From contig NZ_PREZ01000005.1 in NCBI RefSeq assembly GCF_002926065.1, positions 418,739-482,738 on the forward strand: a DNA stretch of 64,000 nt, read 5' to 3'. A program made the translations under genes and the position numbers. This stretch comes from Jeotgalibacillus proteolyticus. Lineage in GTDB: Bacteria > Bacillota > Bacilli > Bacillales > Jeotgalibacillaceae. Each line of letters opens with the position of its first letter. The stretch's first letter is position 1. Shown piece by piece: positions 36,162 through 45,793 of the stretch. The notes below the pieces were generated by a model, which made no database searches, was not told the DNA's origin, and saw only the letters and a program-made list of their open reading frames with translations.

Positions 36162-37895
36162 TTGAATGCAATTGCGTTAGCAGCAATCGGTATTTTTATT
36201 TTCATTCTGGGTTACCGCTTTTATTCGAAATTCGTTGCGGAAAAGATTTTCCGTTTAGACCCAAATTATGTTACGCCTGCCCACCGCTTTACGGACGGCG
36301 TGGATTTTGTTCCAACAAATAAGTTTGTATTATGGGGGCATCACTTCACTTCCGTTGCGGGAGCAGCACCGATCTTAGGACCGGCAATTGCGGTTTACTG
36401 GGGCTGGCTGCCTGCTGTATTATGGGTCGTTTTCGGAACTGTTTTTGCAGCCGGAGTTCATGATTTTGGAACGCTGGTTATTTCTGTGCGTAATAAGGGC
36501 CAGTCGATCGGTACATTAGCCAATAAACTTGTAGGCCAACGCGCAAAGATTTTATTTCTTTTTATCATTTTAATTCTTGTATTGATGGTTAATGCAGTAT
36601 TTGCATGGGTTATTGCCAATTTGTTTATTACTTTCCCTTCAAGCGTGCTGCCTGTGTTTATCCAGATTCCGCTTGCCATCTGGATCGGTCATGCCGTTTA
36701 TAAGCGGAATGCAAAAATGCTTGTGCCATCACTTATCGCACTTGCGGTTATGTATTTTGTTGCCATCATTTCAGCAAGGGTCGAATTTCTCCAAATTGAC
36801 CTGGTTCGTTATATGGGCGGAGCAGAAGGAGCAGGAATTTTTGGTCTTGGAGCTGTTTCAAGCGCCTTCTTTATCTGGATTATTATTTTGATGATCTATG
36901 TGTACATCGCTTCCACCCTTCCAGTATGGAAGCTGCTTCAGCCGCGTGACTTTATTAACTCACACCAGCTGGTTGTCGGTTTGGCCATTTTGTATCTTGG
37001 GCTTCTATTTACAAATCCTGAAATCACAGCACCAATCACCAACCCGAATGCTGATGATGTATCCTGGCTTCCTCTTCTCTTTATCACCATCGCCTGTGGG
37101 GCGATCTCAGGATTTCACGGCCTTGTTTCATCCGGAACCTCCTCCAAGCAGCTGAATAAAGAAACAGATGCACGATTTGTCGGGTATCTTGGAGCTGTAG
37201 GGGAAGGGATTCTCGCTTTAGTTTCAATTATTGCCGTCATCACACTTTTCCCAACAAAAGAAGACTTTTTAGCTACCTACGAAAGCTTTCAGGCGGCAAG
37301 CGCAGGAGGACTTGGCTCATTTGTACAAGGAGCGAGTCAGCTTGCAACCGGTCTTGGCATTCCTGTTGAAGTAGCTGCAACAATCGTGTCAATTATTGTA
37401 GTCAGCTTTGCAGCAACAACACTTGATACGTCTGTTCGGCTTATGCGCTACATCATTTCTGAGCTTGGATCAGAATATAAGATTCCGGCACTGACAAAAA
37501 CGCATGTTGCTACAACGATCGCTGTTGTTTCAAGTGCTGCGCTTGTGTTAATTCCAGAAGGACCTCAGGGCTTTGGTTCAGGAGGCTATCTGCTGTGGCC
37601 GCTATTTGGTACCGCAAATCAGCTGCTTGCCGGAATCAGTTTAATGCTCATTTCTGTTTGGCTGAAGAGACTGGGAAGAAATTATCTGGTTACGATTATT
37701 CCAATGATCTTCCTGTTAGTCATGACGCTTTATGCGATGTTCATTCAGGTAATTACCCAGTGGTCGTGGTGGGGGAGCAACTCGAACTCACTGCTCTTTA
37801 TTTTCGGAGCGATTATCATGGGCTTTGCTATCTGGATCATCATTACAGCTGTTTCAGCACTTAGAAGTACGGATCGTCTTGACCCGAATGAGTAA
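36162..37895 (+). CDS. cstA: CstA-family carbon starvation transporter
   Basis: About 577 residues and some fifteen membrane segments, matching the shorter Gram-positive CstA/YjiY type. Conserved stretches are TPAHRFTDGVDFVPTNKFVLWGHHF (first part), GPAIAVYWGWLP, GFHGLVSSGTSSKQL and LWPLFGTANQLLAGISL. Family members import pyruvate or peptides at carbon exhaustion. I start at TTG 36162, 6 nt after GGGGGAGGAG. The ATG 18 nt earlier would overlap that RBS. Followed by the CC-terminal protein and ArsA-like genes without a terminator. Confidence 0.9.
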   Translation: MNAIALAAIGIFIFILGYRFYSKFVAEKIFRLDPNYVTPAHRFTDGVDFVPTNKFVLWGHHFTSVAGAAPILGPAIAVYWGWLPAVLWVVFGTVFAAGVHDFGTLVISVRNKGQSIGTLANKLVGQRAKILFLFIILILVLMVNAVFAWVIANLFITFPSSVLPVFIQIPLAIWIGHAVYKRNAKMLVPSLIALAVMYFVAIISARVEFLQIDLVRYMGGAEGAGIFGLGAVSSAFFIWIIILMIYVYIASTLPVWKLLQPRDFINSHQLVVGLAILYLGLLFTNPEITAPITNPNADDVSWLPLLFITIACGAISGFHGLVSSGTSSKQLNKETDARFVGYLGAVGEGILALVSIIAVITLFPTKEDFLATYESFQAASAGGLGSFVQGASQLATGLGIPVEVAATIVSIIVVSFAATTLDTSVRLMRYIISELGSEYKIPALTKTHVATTIAVVSSAALVLIPEGPQGFGSGGYLLWPLFGTANQLLAGISLMLISVWLKRLGRNYLVTIIPMIFLLVMTLYAMFIQVITQWSWWGSNSNSLLFIFGAIIMGFAIWIIITAVSALRSTDRLDPNE

Positions 37896-38040
37896 ACAGC
37901 CTGCAAATTCAGTCTATTAAAGACCTGAGAAACAGTCCATAAATGCGCGTAAACGATTACTAAGGAGGGGCTTGTCAACAGTCGTATTTTTCAGACTTAT
38001 GATGGCCCCTTTTCCTAATCAGAACGGAGGTAGCTTGGCT

Positions 38041-38301
38041 ATGATGATCGACAAAGTAAAAGCGCTTATTGCGTATTATGAAGAAGTGCTCAGCATGCCC
38101 CACCGTCAGGAAATTGCCCGTGAGCTTCGGAATGAGGACGATTTATTTCTTCTGCTGCTTTATTCTGAAATGATCGGCATTCCAAATCCTGTTTATTACT
38201 ACACGTTGGAGCTCTACCCTTATATGATTGAAAAGTTCCATGACTGGCATTTGCGAATGGGCATGGAAAAATCACCAATGACAGGCATCCGCTGCTGCTA
38301 G
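38041..38301 (+). CDS. Small CstA-linked protein ending in Cys-Cys (cory-CC-star type)
   Basis: 86 residues, starting at the ATG 10 nt after GGAGG. Mostly helical, with NEDDLFLLLLYSEMIGIPNP and YYYTLELYPYMIEKFHDWH. Its only two cysteines are the last two residues before the stop (GIRCC). This matches the family known as putative cory-CC-star proteins, found beside CstA. Terminal Cys-Cys suggests metal, disulfide or lipid chemistry, but the function is unknown. Confidence 0.8.
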   Translation: MMIDKVKALIAYYEEVLSMPHRQEIARELRNEDDLFLLLLYSEMIGIPNPVYYYTLELYPYMIEKFHDWHLRMGMEKSPMTGIRCC

Positions 38302-38334
38302 GGACGCGTATCCATGATTAAAAGGAGAATTCAT

Positions 38335-39261
38335 ATGGAAGTTTTAACGAAAAGCATCATTTTTGTGGGAGGAAAAGGCGGCGTCGGCAAATCCACGTCA
38401 GCTGCTGCCATAGCGTGGAAATCAGCCGGACAGGGCCACCGCACCCTGCTGATTTCAACAGACCCCGCCCATAATGTCGGCGATATTTTTGATCAGAAAA
38501 TAGGCGGGAAGATAAAAGAAATTTCGAAGAATCTCTTCGCACTGGAAATTGATCCGGAGATCGAAACGGCAAATTACATTAAAGGGGTAAAGGAAAATAT
38601 TAAAGGCGTTGTGCACTCTGGAATGATGGAGGAGGTTCATCGCCAGCTTGACACAGCTAAGGCTTCCCCAGGGGCTGATGAAGCTGCTTTATTTGATAAG
38701 CTGATTTCCATTATTCTTGAAGAGCGGGCTAATTTTGATAAGCTCGTGTTTGATACTGCCCCTACCGGCCATACGATCAGGCTTTTGACTCTTCCGGAAT
38801 TAATGGGTGTTTGGATTGAAGGCCTTCTTGAAAAAAGAAAGAAAACAAACGAAAATTATGCCGCATTGCTAAACGACGGGGAGCCTGTGGAGGATCCAAT
38901 TTATGATGTGCTTCGTACAAGACAGGAACGTTTTTCAAAAGCGCGCGATCTTCTTTTAAGCGAAAAAGAAACCGGCTTTATCTTCGTTCTCAACCCTGAA
39001 CGGCTGCCAATTCTTGAGACAAAAAAAGCCTTAGAGCTTCTTCATAAATATGATCTTCATGTTAAAACCCTGATTATTAATAAGGTCCTGCCGGATGATG
39101 CGGACGGCGCTTTTATGCTGGAGCGGAAAAAGCATGAACTGCAGTACACAGAACTGATTAAAGAAACGTTTAAAAAGCAGCAGTTAATCTTTGTTCCCCT
39201 CTTTTCCCAGGATATTGTAAGCAAGCATCATCTGGAATGGTTCAGTAATCACTTTAAGTAA
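38335..39261 (+). CDS. ArsA/Get3-like ATPase
   Basis: 308 residues from the ATG 6 nt after AAAAGGAG; an in-frame ATG 21 nt earlier lacks a good RBS. Deviant Walker A is GGKGGVGKSTSAAA, switch I STDPAHNVGDIF and switch II DTAPTGHTIRLL, all as in ArsA/Get3. There is not one cysteine, so it lacks both the ArsA arsenite-binding cysteines and the Get3 zinc CxxC. Third gene of the CstA operon, so a role with CstA or the CC-terminal protein is more likely than arsenic export. Confidence 0.88.
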   Translation: MEVLTKSIIFVGGKGGVGKSTSAAAIAWKSAGQGHRTLLISTDPAHNVGDIFDQKIGGKIKEISKNLFALEIDPEIETANYIKGVKENIKGVVHSGMMEEVHRQLDTAKASPGADEAALFDKLISIILEERANFDKLVFDTAPTGHTIRLLTLPELMGVWIEGLLEKRKKTNENYAALLNDGEPVEDPIYDVLRTRQERFSKARDLLLSEKETGFIFVLNPERLPILETKKALELLHKYDLHVKTLIINKVLPDDADGAFMLERKKHELQYTELIKETFKKQQLIFVPLFSQDIVSKHHLEWFSNHFK

Positions 39262-39309
39262 TAAAAAAGGAGCTCAAAGCGATTTTTACGCTTTTAAGCT
39301 CTTTTTTTA
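39262..39309. terminator. Bidirectional terminator
   Basis: AAAAAAGGAGCT-AAAGCG pairs with CGCTTT-AAGCTCTTTTTTT between the convergent ArsA-like and osmoprotectant-binding genes, with T runs on both strands. Confidence 0.88.
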
Positions 39310-40212
39310 TTCTTCGACCAGTCCGTTATCCCTCAGCCACTCATACGCAACGACCGAAACGCTTTCCCCATCAATATCAACGCGGTAATTCAATTCTCTC
39401 ATAATCGAGCTATCCAGTCTTTCCGCTAAAATAGCTGTGATGTCTTCTATTTCAGGATACTCATCAAGGATGTCCTGGTTAATGGACACCGCTGCTCGAT
39501 AAGGCGGAAAGAATTCCTGGTCGTCTTCAAGAACGATCAGATTGTAGCTTTTAATCGTGGCATCTGTTTCAAATGCAACAGATACCTCCACCTGTTCATT
39601 ATCCAGCGCCCGTTGTGTCAGGCCGATATCCATCTGATTAATTTGAGTAGAGCCAAATTCGAAGCCGTATGTCTCCTGGAGCCCGGGAATCCCGTCTGCC
39701 CGGTTGGCAAACTCAGCATCAGAAGCCATCGAAAGCTCTCCAGGATTCTCATTAATATACTCAGCCAGATCACTGATCGATTCAATTCCAAGCTCCTCCG
39801 CCTGTTCAGCTCTCATGGCAAGTGCATACGTATTATTAACATTGGACATATTCATCCAGTGAATCTCTTTTTCACTGTCAATTTCCTTTACCTTCTCAAA
39901 GGCTTCACCCGGATCAATGATGGGTTCCTCTCCCATATAGGTCATGAGCGCAGTCCCGGTATATTCCCACATAAGATCAACCTGTCCGTTCTCCAAGGCG
40001 GAACGGACGACACTGCTTCCGAGGTTATTCATCTGATTTACTTTAAAGCCTTCTTCCACCAGTAAAAAGGCGGTCATTTCCGATAATAAGTACTGCTCAG
40101 TAAAGTTTTTTCCCCCTACTGTTACCTCTTTTTCTGCGATTCCAATTCCCGAGCAAGAAGCCAGGATGACAGCGGTCATTAAAAGAGGAATAAGCTTAAG
40201 TGATATTTTCAC
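39307..40212 (-). CDS. Glycine betaine/choline-type ABC transporter binding lipoprotein (OpuCC-like)
   Basis: About 301 residues, from a GTG 10 nt after GGAGG; the ATG 24 nt earlier includes that RBS. Lipobox LASC gives a lipidated Cys20. VTVGGKNFTEQYLLSEM and VDLMWEYTGTALMTYM are hallmarks of the OpuAC/QAC-binding family for quaternary ammonium osmoprotectants. Last gene of a four-gene operon. Probably supports salt tolerance, but the exact ligand cannot be read from sequence. Confidence 0.88.
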   Translation of the reverse strand: MKISLKLIPLLMTAVILASCSGIGIAEKEVTVGGKNFTEQYLLSEMTAFLLVEEGFKVNQMNNLGSSVVRSALENGQVDLMWEYTGTALMTYMGEEPIIDPGEAFEKVKEIDSEKEIHWMNMSNVNNTYALAMRAEQAEELGIESISDLAEYINENPGELSMASDAEFANRADGIPGLQETYGFEFGSTQINQMDIGLTQRALDNEQVEVSVAFETDATIKSYNLIVLEDDQEFFPPYRAAVSINQDILDEYPEIEDITAILAERLDSSIMRELNYRVDIDGESVSVVAYEWLRDNGLVEE

Positions 40213-40239
40213 AATTCTACGACCTCCATTTTTCAATTC

Positions 40240-40977
40240 CTATGTTCTTGCTTCCTGCCTTGAGCCCTTCGGCACTAAGACATATTCAGCCTTGCGCAGA
40301 AGATAATCGGCTCCGATTGCCATTAAGGTGACAGGAATCGCTCCGGAAATTAAAAATCCATTGTCAAACAGCTGAATGCCTGTAAAAATCCAGACACCAA
40401 GTCCTCCTCCGCCCACTACATAGGCAAGTGCTGCTGTCCCGATATTCAGCACAACCGCCGTTCTGATCCCGGCAAGAATTGAATAAGCGGAGTTTGGCAG
40501 TTCAATGCGAAAAAGAATCTGATAAGGCCTCATGCCCATCCCTTTTGCCGCATCAATTAAATTTTTATCAATGGTATCAAGTCCCGCTACTGTGTTTCTG
40601 AAAATCGGCAGCAATGAATAAATGAATAGGGCAAAAACGGCTGTTTGAAAGCCAATTCCCAATACACTTATCATAAGGGCCAGTACAGCTAAGCTTGGGA
40701 TCGTCTGTCCAAAATTAACAATATTCGTTACCAGCCATTCAGCTTTTCTGAACCTGGGTCTTGTAATGAGTATTCCTGCTGGTACAGCAATCAGGATGGC
40801 AAGAATTGATGATACAAGAACAAGCTCTGAATGCTGGCGCAGCAAAACAAGAAACGTGCTGGAATCACTCCATATATACGATAAATACTGATTGCTTAAG
40901 GCCCAAATGAAAAAGCCGATGACAAGTGCGTAAACGACTATCCGAAAAGCATTGCCAATTAGTTTTTTTCTATTCAC
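40240..40977 (-). CDS. Osmoprotectant ABC transporter permease
   Basis: 245 residues with about six membrane segments and the permease loop IDAAKGMGMRPYQILFRIELP, plus LNIGTAALAYVVGGGGLGVWIF typical of OpuCB/OpuCD. One of two permeases in the operon, longer at the N-terminus than its partner. Confidence 0.9.
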   Translation of the reverse strand: MNRKKLIGNAFRIVVYALVIGFFIWALSNQYLSYIWSDSSTFLVLLRQHSELVLVSSILAILIAVPAGILITRPRFRKAEWLVTNIVNFGQTIPSLAVLALMISVLGIGFQTAVFALFIYSLLPIFRNTVAGLDTIDKNLIDAAKGMGMRPYQILFRIELPNSAYSILAGIRTAVVLNIGTAALAYVVGGGGLGVWIFTGIQLFDNGFLISGAIPVTLMAIGADYLLRKAEYVLVPKGSRQEART

Positions 40978-40981
40978 CGAA

Positions 40982-41974
40982 TCACCCTTCCTGGGATACG
41001 GACATTTTCCCTTTTATTTCAAAATGAAGATACTTTTGAACAAGATCGATGGTAATGGAGCCAATTTTCCCGCCCTCATCATTCGTTACAATAACCTGAT
41101 CCGCTTCCTGGTTTAATAACATTGATAATGTGTTTCTAAGGTCCTGATGAACATTGATTGTTTTGGTATCCTGAATGGACTCATCCATTTGGGCTAACCC
41201 AATGACCTCCTCCAAATTTTTAACCGTATGCAGACTCAGACTTTTAATGGCCCGGTCCTTACCGAAAAATTGAGAGACAAATTCATTTTTAGGATGCATC
41301 ATCATTTCTGAAGGAGTATCATATTGCATAATTTCCCCGTCACGCAAAAGCATAATTTTATCGGCCATCTTAATGGCTTCATCAATGTCATGACTTACAA
41401 ACAAAATTGTCTTTTTTACTTCGCGCTGGATGGCTAAAAATTCGTCCTGGATTTTTTCCCGGATAATCGGATCAAGAGCGCCAAACGGCTCGTCCATCAG
41501 CATAACAGGCGGATCTGCTGCAAGTGCACGCACAACCCCTATTCGCTGCTGCTGTCCGCCGGAAAGCTCCTGCGGAAGCCGTTTGCCATAATCCTTTGCA
41601 TCCAGGCCAATCAGCTTCATTAAATAATTGAAGCGTTCTTTCTTTTTCTTCTTGCTCCACCCAAGCAGATCCGGAACAATCATGACATTTTCTTCAATCG
41701 TCATATTTGGAAAAAGACCGTTGCTCTGAATGACGTAGCCAATCTTTCTTCTTAATTCAATGGCATCGAGATCCTTTGAATTATCATTATCGATAATGAT
41801 TTCTCCTTCTGTAATGGATTCGAGTCTGTTTACCATTCGCAGAAGAGTCGTTTTGCCGCAGCCTGAAGGACCGAGCAAAACAACAATTTTCCCTTGATCA
41901 ACCGTAAAATCAACGTTCTTGACGGCTGTACTGCTTCCGTTATATTGCTTCGTTACCTGATTGAACGTAATCAT
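40982..41974 (-). CDS. Osmoprotectant ABC transporter ATPase
   Basis: 330 residues. Walker A is GPSGCGKTT, the signature LSGGQQQR, Walker B MLMDEPFGALD. After residue ~240 a short regulatory part contains one CBS-like motif (ADQVIVTNDEGGKIGSIT). OpuCA proteins usually carry two CBS domains and about 380 residues, so this tail is reduced. It lies between the two permease genes. Confidence 0.92.
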   Translation of the reverse strand: MITFNQVTKQYNGSSTAVKNVDFTVDQGKIVVLLGPSGCGKTTLLRMVNRLESITEGEIIIDNDNSKDLDAIELRRKIGYVIQSNGLFPNMTIEENVMIVPDLLGWSKKKKKERFNYLMKLIGLDAKDYGKRLPQELSGGQQQRIGVVRALAADPPVMLMDEPFGALDPIIREKIQDEFLAIQREVKKTILFVSHDIDEAIKMADKIMLLRDGEIMQYDTPSEMMMHPKNEFVSQFFGKDRAIKSLSLHTVKNLEEVIGLAQMDESIQDTKTINVHQDLRNTLSMLLNQEADQVIVTNDEGGKIGSITIDLVQKYLHFEIKGKMSVSQEG

Positions 41975-41992
41975 TTTTTCACCTCTTACAAG

Positions 41993-42646
41993 TTAGTTGG
42001 CAAGGCTTTTTGCTGTAAAACGCTTTTGGATCATCAAAAGGATGGCATCCGCAATGATTGCCAGTAATGCGACAGCGAGAGAACCCGAGATTATAAGATA
42101 GTTGTCTCCCCTGCTGATTCCCTGAGTAATAAGCACACCTAATCCGCCCGCTCCAATATAAGCAGCTATGACGCCTATACCTATATTAAGAACAACCGCT
42201 GTGCGAACTCCCGCCATGATAACCGGCATGGCATTTGGAATTTCAACCCGCAGCAAACGCTGATGTGTTTTCATTCCCATGCCAATTGCAGCATCACGCA
42301 TTTCCGGATTCACATTTTTAATTGCTGTGTAGGTATTGCGAATGATGGGAAGCTGAGAATATAAAACCAGCGCCACAAATGCCGGCAGAAAACCAATTCC
42401 CTGATTGATTAATGAAAAGATAGGGATCATAACCCCAAACAGTGCAATACTTGGGATCGTGAGTGTGACAGAAGCTACTTGAAGTACTGTTCCTGCGAGG
42501 TATTCGTTTGTGGTGAGATAAATGCCAAGCGGCACACCGATTAATAGGGCTACAATGATGGCTAAAGAAACAAGGATGGCATGGTCAATCGTCAGCTCTA
42601 AAATACGGGGTGCATTAATTTCTAAAAATCGTACCCAATCCTCCAA
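41993..42646 (-). CDS. Osmoprotectant ABC transporter permease
   Basis: 217 residues, five or six membrane segments, with the loop RDAAIGMGMKTHQRLLRVEIP and AAYIGAGGLGVLITQGI. First gene of the operon, giving the order permease-ATPase-permease-binding protein rather than the ATPase-first order of B. subtilis opuC. Confidence 0.9.
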   Translation of the reverse strand: MEDWVRFLEINAPRILELTIDHAILVSLAIIVALLIGVPLGIYLTTNEYLAGTVLQVASVTLTIPSIALFGVMIPIFSLINQGIGFLPAFVALVLYSQLPIIRNTYTAIKNVNPEMRDAAIGMGMKTHQRLLRVEIPNAMPVIMAGVRTAVVLNIGIGVIAAYIGAGGLGVLITQGISRGDNYLIISGSLAVALLAIIADAILLMIQKRFTAKSLAN

Positions 42647-42692
42647 CCTATTTTCCTCCCTTCCAGATCGTTTCTATTCTATTTTGCGTCTA

Positions 42693-42735
42693 AAAAAAAA
42701 GAGTTATACAGACTTTACATCTGATAACTCTTCTT
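42693..42735 (-). terminator. Terminator of the 5-oxoprolinase operon
   Basis: On the minus strand AAGAGTTATCAGA pairs with TCTG-ATAACTCTT (one bulge) and runs into nine Ts. It separates ycsG from the downstream osmoprotectant operon. Confidence 0.85.
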
Positions 42736-42806
42736 TAAGTATAGCATAGTTAACATAATCAGTAGAAAAAGCGTGTTTTTTGTCAAAATCCATCGAAAAT
42801 CACCGC

Positions 42807-43994
42807 TTATGAGAATAGCTGTGGAATACCATTTATCAGCGTGTAGCCGCCCATATACGCCATCACAACCACGATAATGGCTCCGAATACCGTCATCCAA
42901 ATAGGATGCTTATAGTCCCCGACAATTTTCGCCTTGTGGGCAGCAATCAGCATAACGCCAAGAGAAATTGGCAGAATCAAGCCATTCACTGAACCAACTA
43001 GAATTAAGATCATTACAGGCTGTCCGACAATAACAAAAACTGTGGTAGATATAACGATAAAGCTTACAATTAATAGCTTTTCATACTTTTGTAAAACAGG
43101 GCTGAAGGTCTTGATGAAGGAGACTGACGTATAAGCTGCTCCTACAACAGAGGTTACAGCCGCTGCCCACATCACGACACCAAATATTTTGTATCCGACA
43201 TTTCCTGCAGCAAGCTGGAAGACAGAAGCAGGAGGATTAGACGGATCGATTTGAAGACCCTGAGCAACGATTCCAAATGTAGCAAGAAACAGGAAAATCC
43301 TCATGATGGAGGCAATCCCAATGGCAGAGATCGAGCTTTTTGTTACTTCACCTAAGTTTTCTCTACCCTTTAACCCGGCATCAAGCAATCTGTGACCGCC
43401 TGCAAAGGTGATATATCCTCCGACAGTACCGCCAACAAGCGTTACAATCGCAAGCAAATCAATGGTCTCAGGAATAAAGGTGCGTGTAATTGCCTCTCCA
43501 ATCGGTGGTTGCGACTGGAACATTACAAAGATTGTCAGACCAATCATTAAAAATCCAAGGAGCTGGGTAAAACGGTCCATTAAGCGCCCCGCTTCTTTCA
43601 CAAGGAAAATACCTACTGCGACAATTCCGCTGAATAATGCGCCCATTTCCGGTGAAACACCAAAAAGCACATTCGTTCCAAGTCCCGCTCCTCCGATATT
43701 TCCGATATTAAACGCAAGGCCTCCCATCACGATAAGGAAAGCTAATACATAACCGAGTCCCGGAAAAACATCATTCGCAATGTCCTGCGCCCTCTTTTCT
43801 GAGACGGCAATAATCCGCCAGATGTTCATCTGAGCTCCGATATCAATGATGATTGACACTAAAATAACAAAACCGAAGCTTGCGGCAAGTGTTTGGGTAA
43901 AGGTGGTCGTCTGCGTTAAAAATCCTGGACCAATTGCGGAGGTAGCCATTAAAAACGCTGCCCCCAGCAAAACACTGCGATTTGAATTTTTCAT
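42807..43994 (-). CDS. NRAMP-family transporter linked to 5-oxoprolinase (YcsG-like)
   Basis: About 395 residues and eleven membrane segments. Begins MKNSNRSVLLGAAFLMATSA with GGGGAAG upstream; a start at 44084 would run through pxpA. NRAMP-related, but the metal-binding DPGN of helix 1 is replaced by GPGF (TSAIGPGFLTQT), so metal transport is unlikely. In B. subtilis ycsG sits in the same ycsF/kip neighbourhood. Possibly imports 5-oxoproline or a related compound. Confidence 0.85.
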   Translation of the reverse strand: MKNSNRSVLLGAAFLMATSAIGPGFLTQTTTFTQTLAASFGFVILVSIIIDIGAQMNIWRIIAVSEKRAQDIANDVFPGLGYVLAFLIVMGGLAFNIGNIGGAGLGTNVLFGVSPEMGALFSGIVAVGIFLVKEAGRLMDRFTQLLGFLMIGLTIFVMFQSQPPIGEAITRTFIPETIDLLAIVTLVGGTVGGYITFAGGHRLLDAGLKGRENLGEVTKSSISAIGIASIMRIFLFLATFGIVAQGLQIDPSNPPASVFQLAAGNVGYKIFGVVMWAAAVTSVVGAAYTSVSFIKTFSPVLQKYEKLLIVSFIVISTTVFVIVGQPVMILILVGSVNGLILPISLGVMLIAAHKAKIVGDYKHPIWMTVFGAIIVVVMAYMGGYTLINGIPQLFS

Positions 43995-44013
43995 TTTCTC
44001 TTCCCCATTTCTT

Positions 44014-44781
44014 TTATCTTTCAACACCGATCGATAGCAGCTCAACACCTTCTGCCCGGAGTGTTTCATTAATTTTCTCAGCAAAGCTTAAGGCATGCGC
44101 CCCGTCTCCATGAATACACACTGTATCGGCCTGAATGCTGATATCCTTCCCTGTTACAGCTTGCACCTGCTTTTCTTTGATCATTCGTACAACCTGTGAT
44201 ACGGCCTGGCTATCATCTTCTATTAAGGCATTTGCCTCCTTTCTTGAAGTAAGCTCTCCTGTCACCTGATAAGTACGGTCAGAGAAAACCTCGCTAGCTG
44301 TCTTCAGCCCTCTTTTTTCTCCCGCCTTCACAAGCTCTCCCCCTGACAGACCGAATAACACAAGCTCAGGATCTACATCCCAAACAGCTTTTGCTATCGC
44401 TTCAGATAGCAAGGGGTCTCTTGCAGCCATATTGTATAAAGCTCCATGCGGCTTTACGTGCTGCATTTTAGCTCCTGATGCTTTAACAAATCCATAGAGT
44501 GCGCCAATTTGATAGACTACCAAGTCATATGCCTCTTCAGGGCTAATAGCTATATTCCGGCGACCAAAGCCAACAACATCATCAAAGCCTGGGTGCGCGC
44601 CGATTCCGACTCCCTTTTCCAATGCAAGATTAACGGTTTTTTTCATGGTCGAAGGGTCGCCCGCATGAAAACCGCAGGCAATATTAGCTGAGGTGACATA
44701 ATCTAAAATGGCCGAATCATTCCCCATTTTATAAGCGCCAAAGCTTTCTCCCATATCACAATTAAGATCAACTCGCAGCAT
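44014..44781 (-). CDS. pxpA: 5-oxoprolinase subunit A
   Basis: LamB/YcsF family, 255 residues. [17 protein letters not shown] at the N-terminus, [25 protein letters not shown] and VKPHGALYN are signature motifs. With PxpB and PxpC it hydrolyses 5-oxoproline to glutamate using ATP. The ATG at 44781 follows GGGG by 9 nt; a TTG 9 nt earlier is possible. It overlaps the end of pxpC. Confidence 0.94.
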   Translation of the reverse strand: MLRVDLNCDMGESFGAYKMGNDSAILDYVTSANIACGFHAGDPSTMKKTVNLALEKGVGIGAHPGFDDVVGFGRRNIAISPEEAYDLVVYQIGALYGFVKASGAKMQHVKPHGALYNMAARDPLLSEAIAKAVWDVDPELVLFGLSGGELVKAGEKRGLKTASEVFSDRTYQVTGELTSRKEANALIEDDSQAVSQVVRMIKEKQVQAVTGKDISIQADTVCIHGDGAHALSFAEKINETLRAEGVELLSIGVER

Positions 44782-45793
44782 TCGTATCAACCCCTTCTTT
44801 TATTAATTTCTGATCAATGATCCATTTTAATTCGCGAATTTCCTGCTCACGCTGAAGAAACAGCTTTTGGGCATCCGCATGAGAGACCTCTATAAAGGTT
44901 AATGCCTCTCCCGGCTTTTTCTGAGCAAGGACAGGAAGATCAACCGAGGCAACCTGACCAATCTTCGGATAGCCGCCAATTGTCTGGCGATCAGCCAATA
45001 AAATGATCGGCTCTCCATTTGACGGAACCTGAATGGTCCCAAACGCTACTGCCTCTGAAAGCAAATCCTCTGTTACCTCTCTTTTAAGCGCAGGTCCATT
45101 TAACCGGTAGCCCATTCGGTCAGATTGAGGAGAAAGCTTATAGGTTTCCTTCCAAAAATCCATTTTACTTTCCTCCGAGAACTCATCGTATTGTCTGCCT
45201 TTCATTACTCTTATACTCTCAGGTTCATATAATTTTTTTAAATAGACAGATGAAATGGACCAGCTCGCAGTCAGGAGCTTATTTGTTCTTTTGGTAAGAG
45301 ATTTGGCGATTCTTTTAGAGGCTGCTGTTAAGGGACGTGCTTTTATCACATCTTCTTTATCTAGCGCCCGCCCCTGATAGCCCCCAATACCGGCGCGCAC
45401 ATAGGTTGATTTGCTGGCCATAGCAGGCTCCACATCGAGCCCCCCGCCGATCGCAATGATCGCTCTGCACCCTGTTTTACTGAACTTCATATGTAAAGTG
45501 CTGCCTTTACTTATCCAGACCGGACGCCAAAGCGGCATCGGTTCGTCATCCAAAAGAGCAGAAAAGTCTGCACCGCACACAGCAATGAGTGCATCCTCCT
45601 CAAATTGAATGGTCGGTCCTGTCAGGGTTACCTCTATCCCCGCTTCCCCTTCTTCATTTCCTACGAGCACATTGGCAATCCGAAGAGCAAAAGGATCCAT
45701 TACTCCATTTGTAATAACACCAAATTGCTGAAATCCATGCCTGCCTTCATCCTGGATGGTAGAGAGAAGACCTGGTTCTATTATTCGAATCAT
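44768..45793 (-). CDS. pxpC: 5-oxoprolinase subunit C (biotin-dependent carboxylase-like, KipA)
   Basis: 341 residues of the AHS2 family. [23 protein letters not shown] at the start, then [27 protein letters not shown] and [19 protein letters not shown]. Homologous to B. subtilis KipA and to urea amidolyase domains. Works with PxpB and PxpA. Start overlaps the pxpB stop (ATGA). Confidence 0.94.
   Translation of the reverse strand: MIRIIEPGLLSTIQDEGRHGFQQFGVITNGVMDPFALRIANVLVGNEEGEAGIEVTLTGPTIQFEEDALIAVCGADFSALLDDEPMPLWRPVWISKGSTLHMKFSKTGCRAIIAIGGGLDVEPAMASKSTYVRAGIGGYQGRALDKEDVIKARPLTAASKRIAKSLTKRTNKLLTASWSISSVYLKKLYEPESIRVMKGRQYDEFSEESKMDFWKETYKLSPQSDRMGYRLNGPALKREVTEDLLSEAVAFGTIQVPSNGEPIILLADRQTIGGYPKIGQVASVDLPVLAQKKPGEALTFIEVSHADAQKLFLQREQEIRELKWIIDQKLIKEGVDTNAAS

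Noticed and set aside
38335-39261. Arsenite export ATPase
   Set aside because: The protein has no cysteine to bind arsenite and no arsB, arsD or arsR lies nearby.
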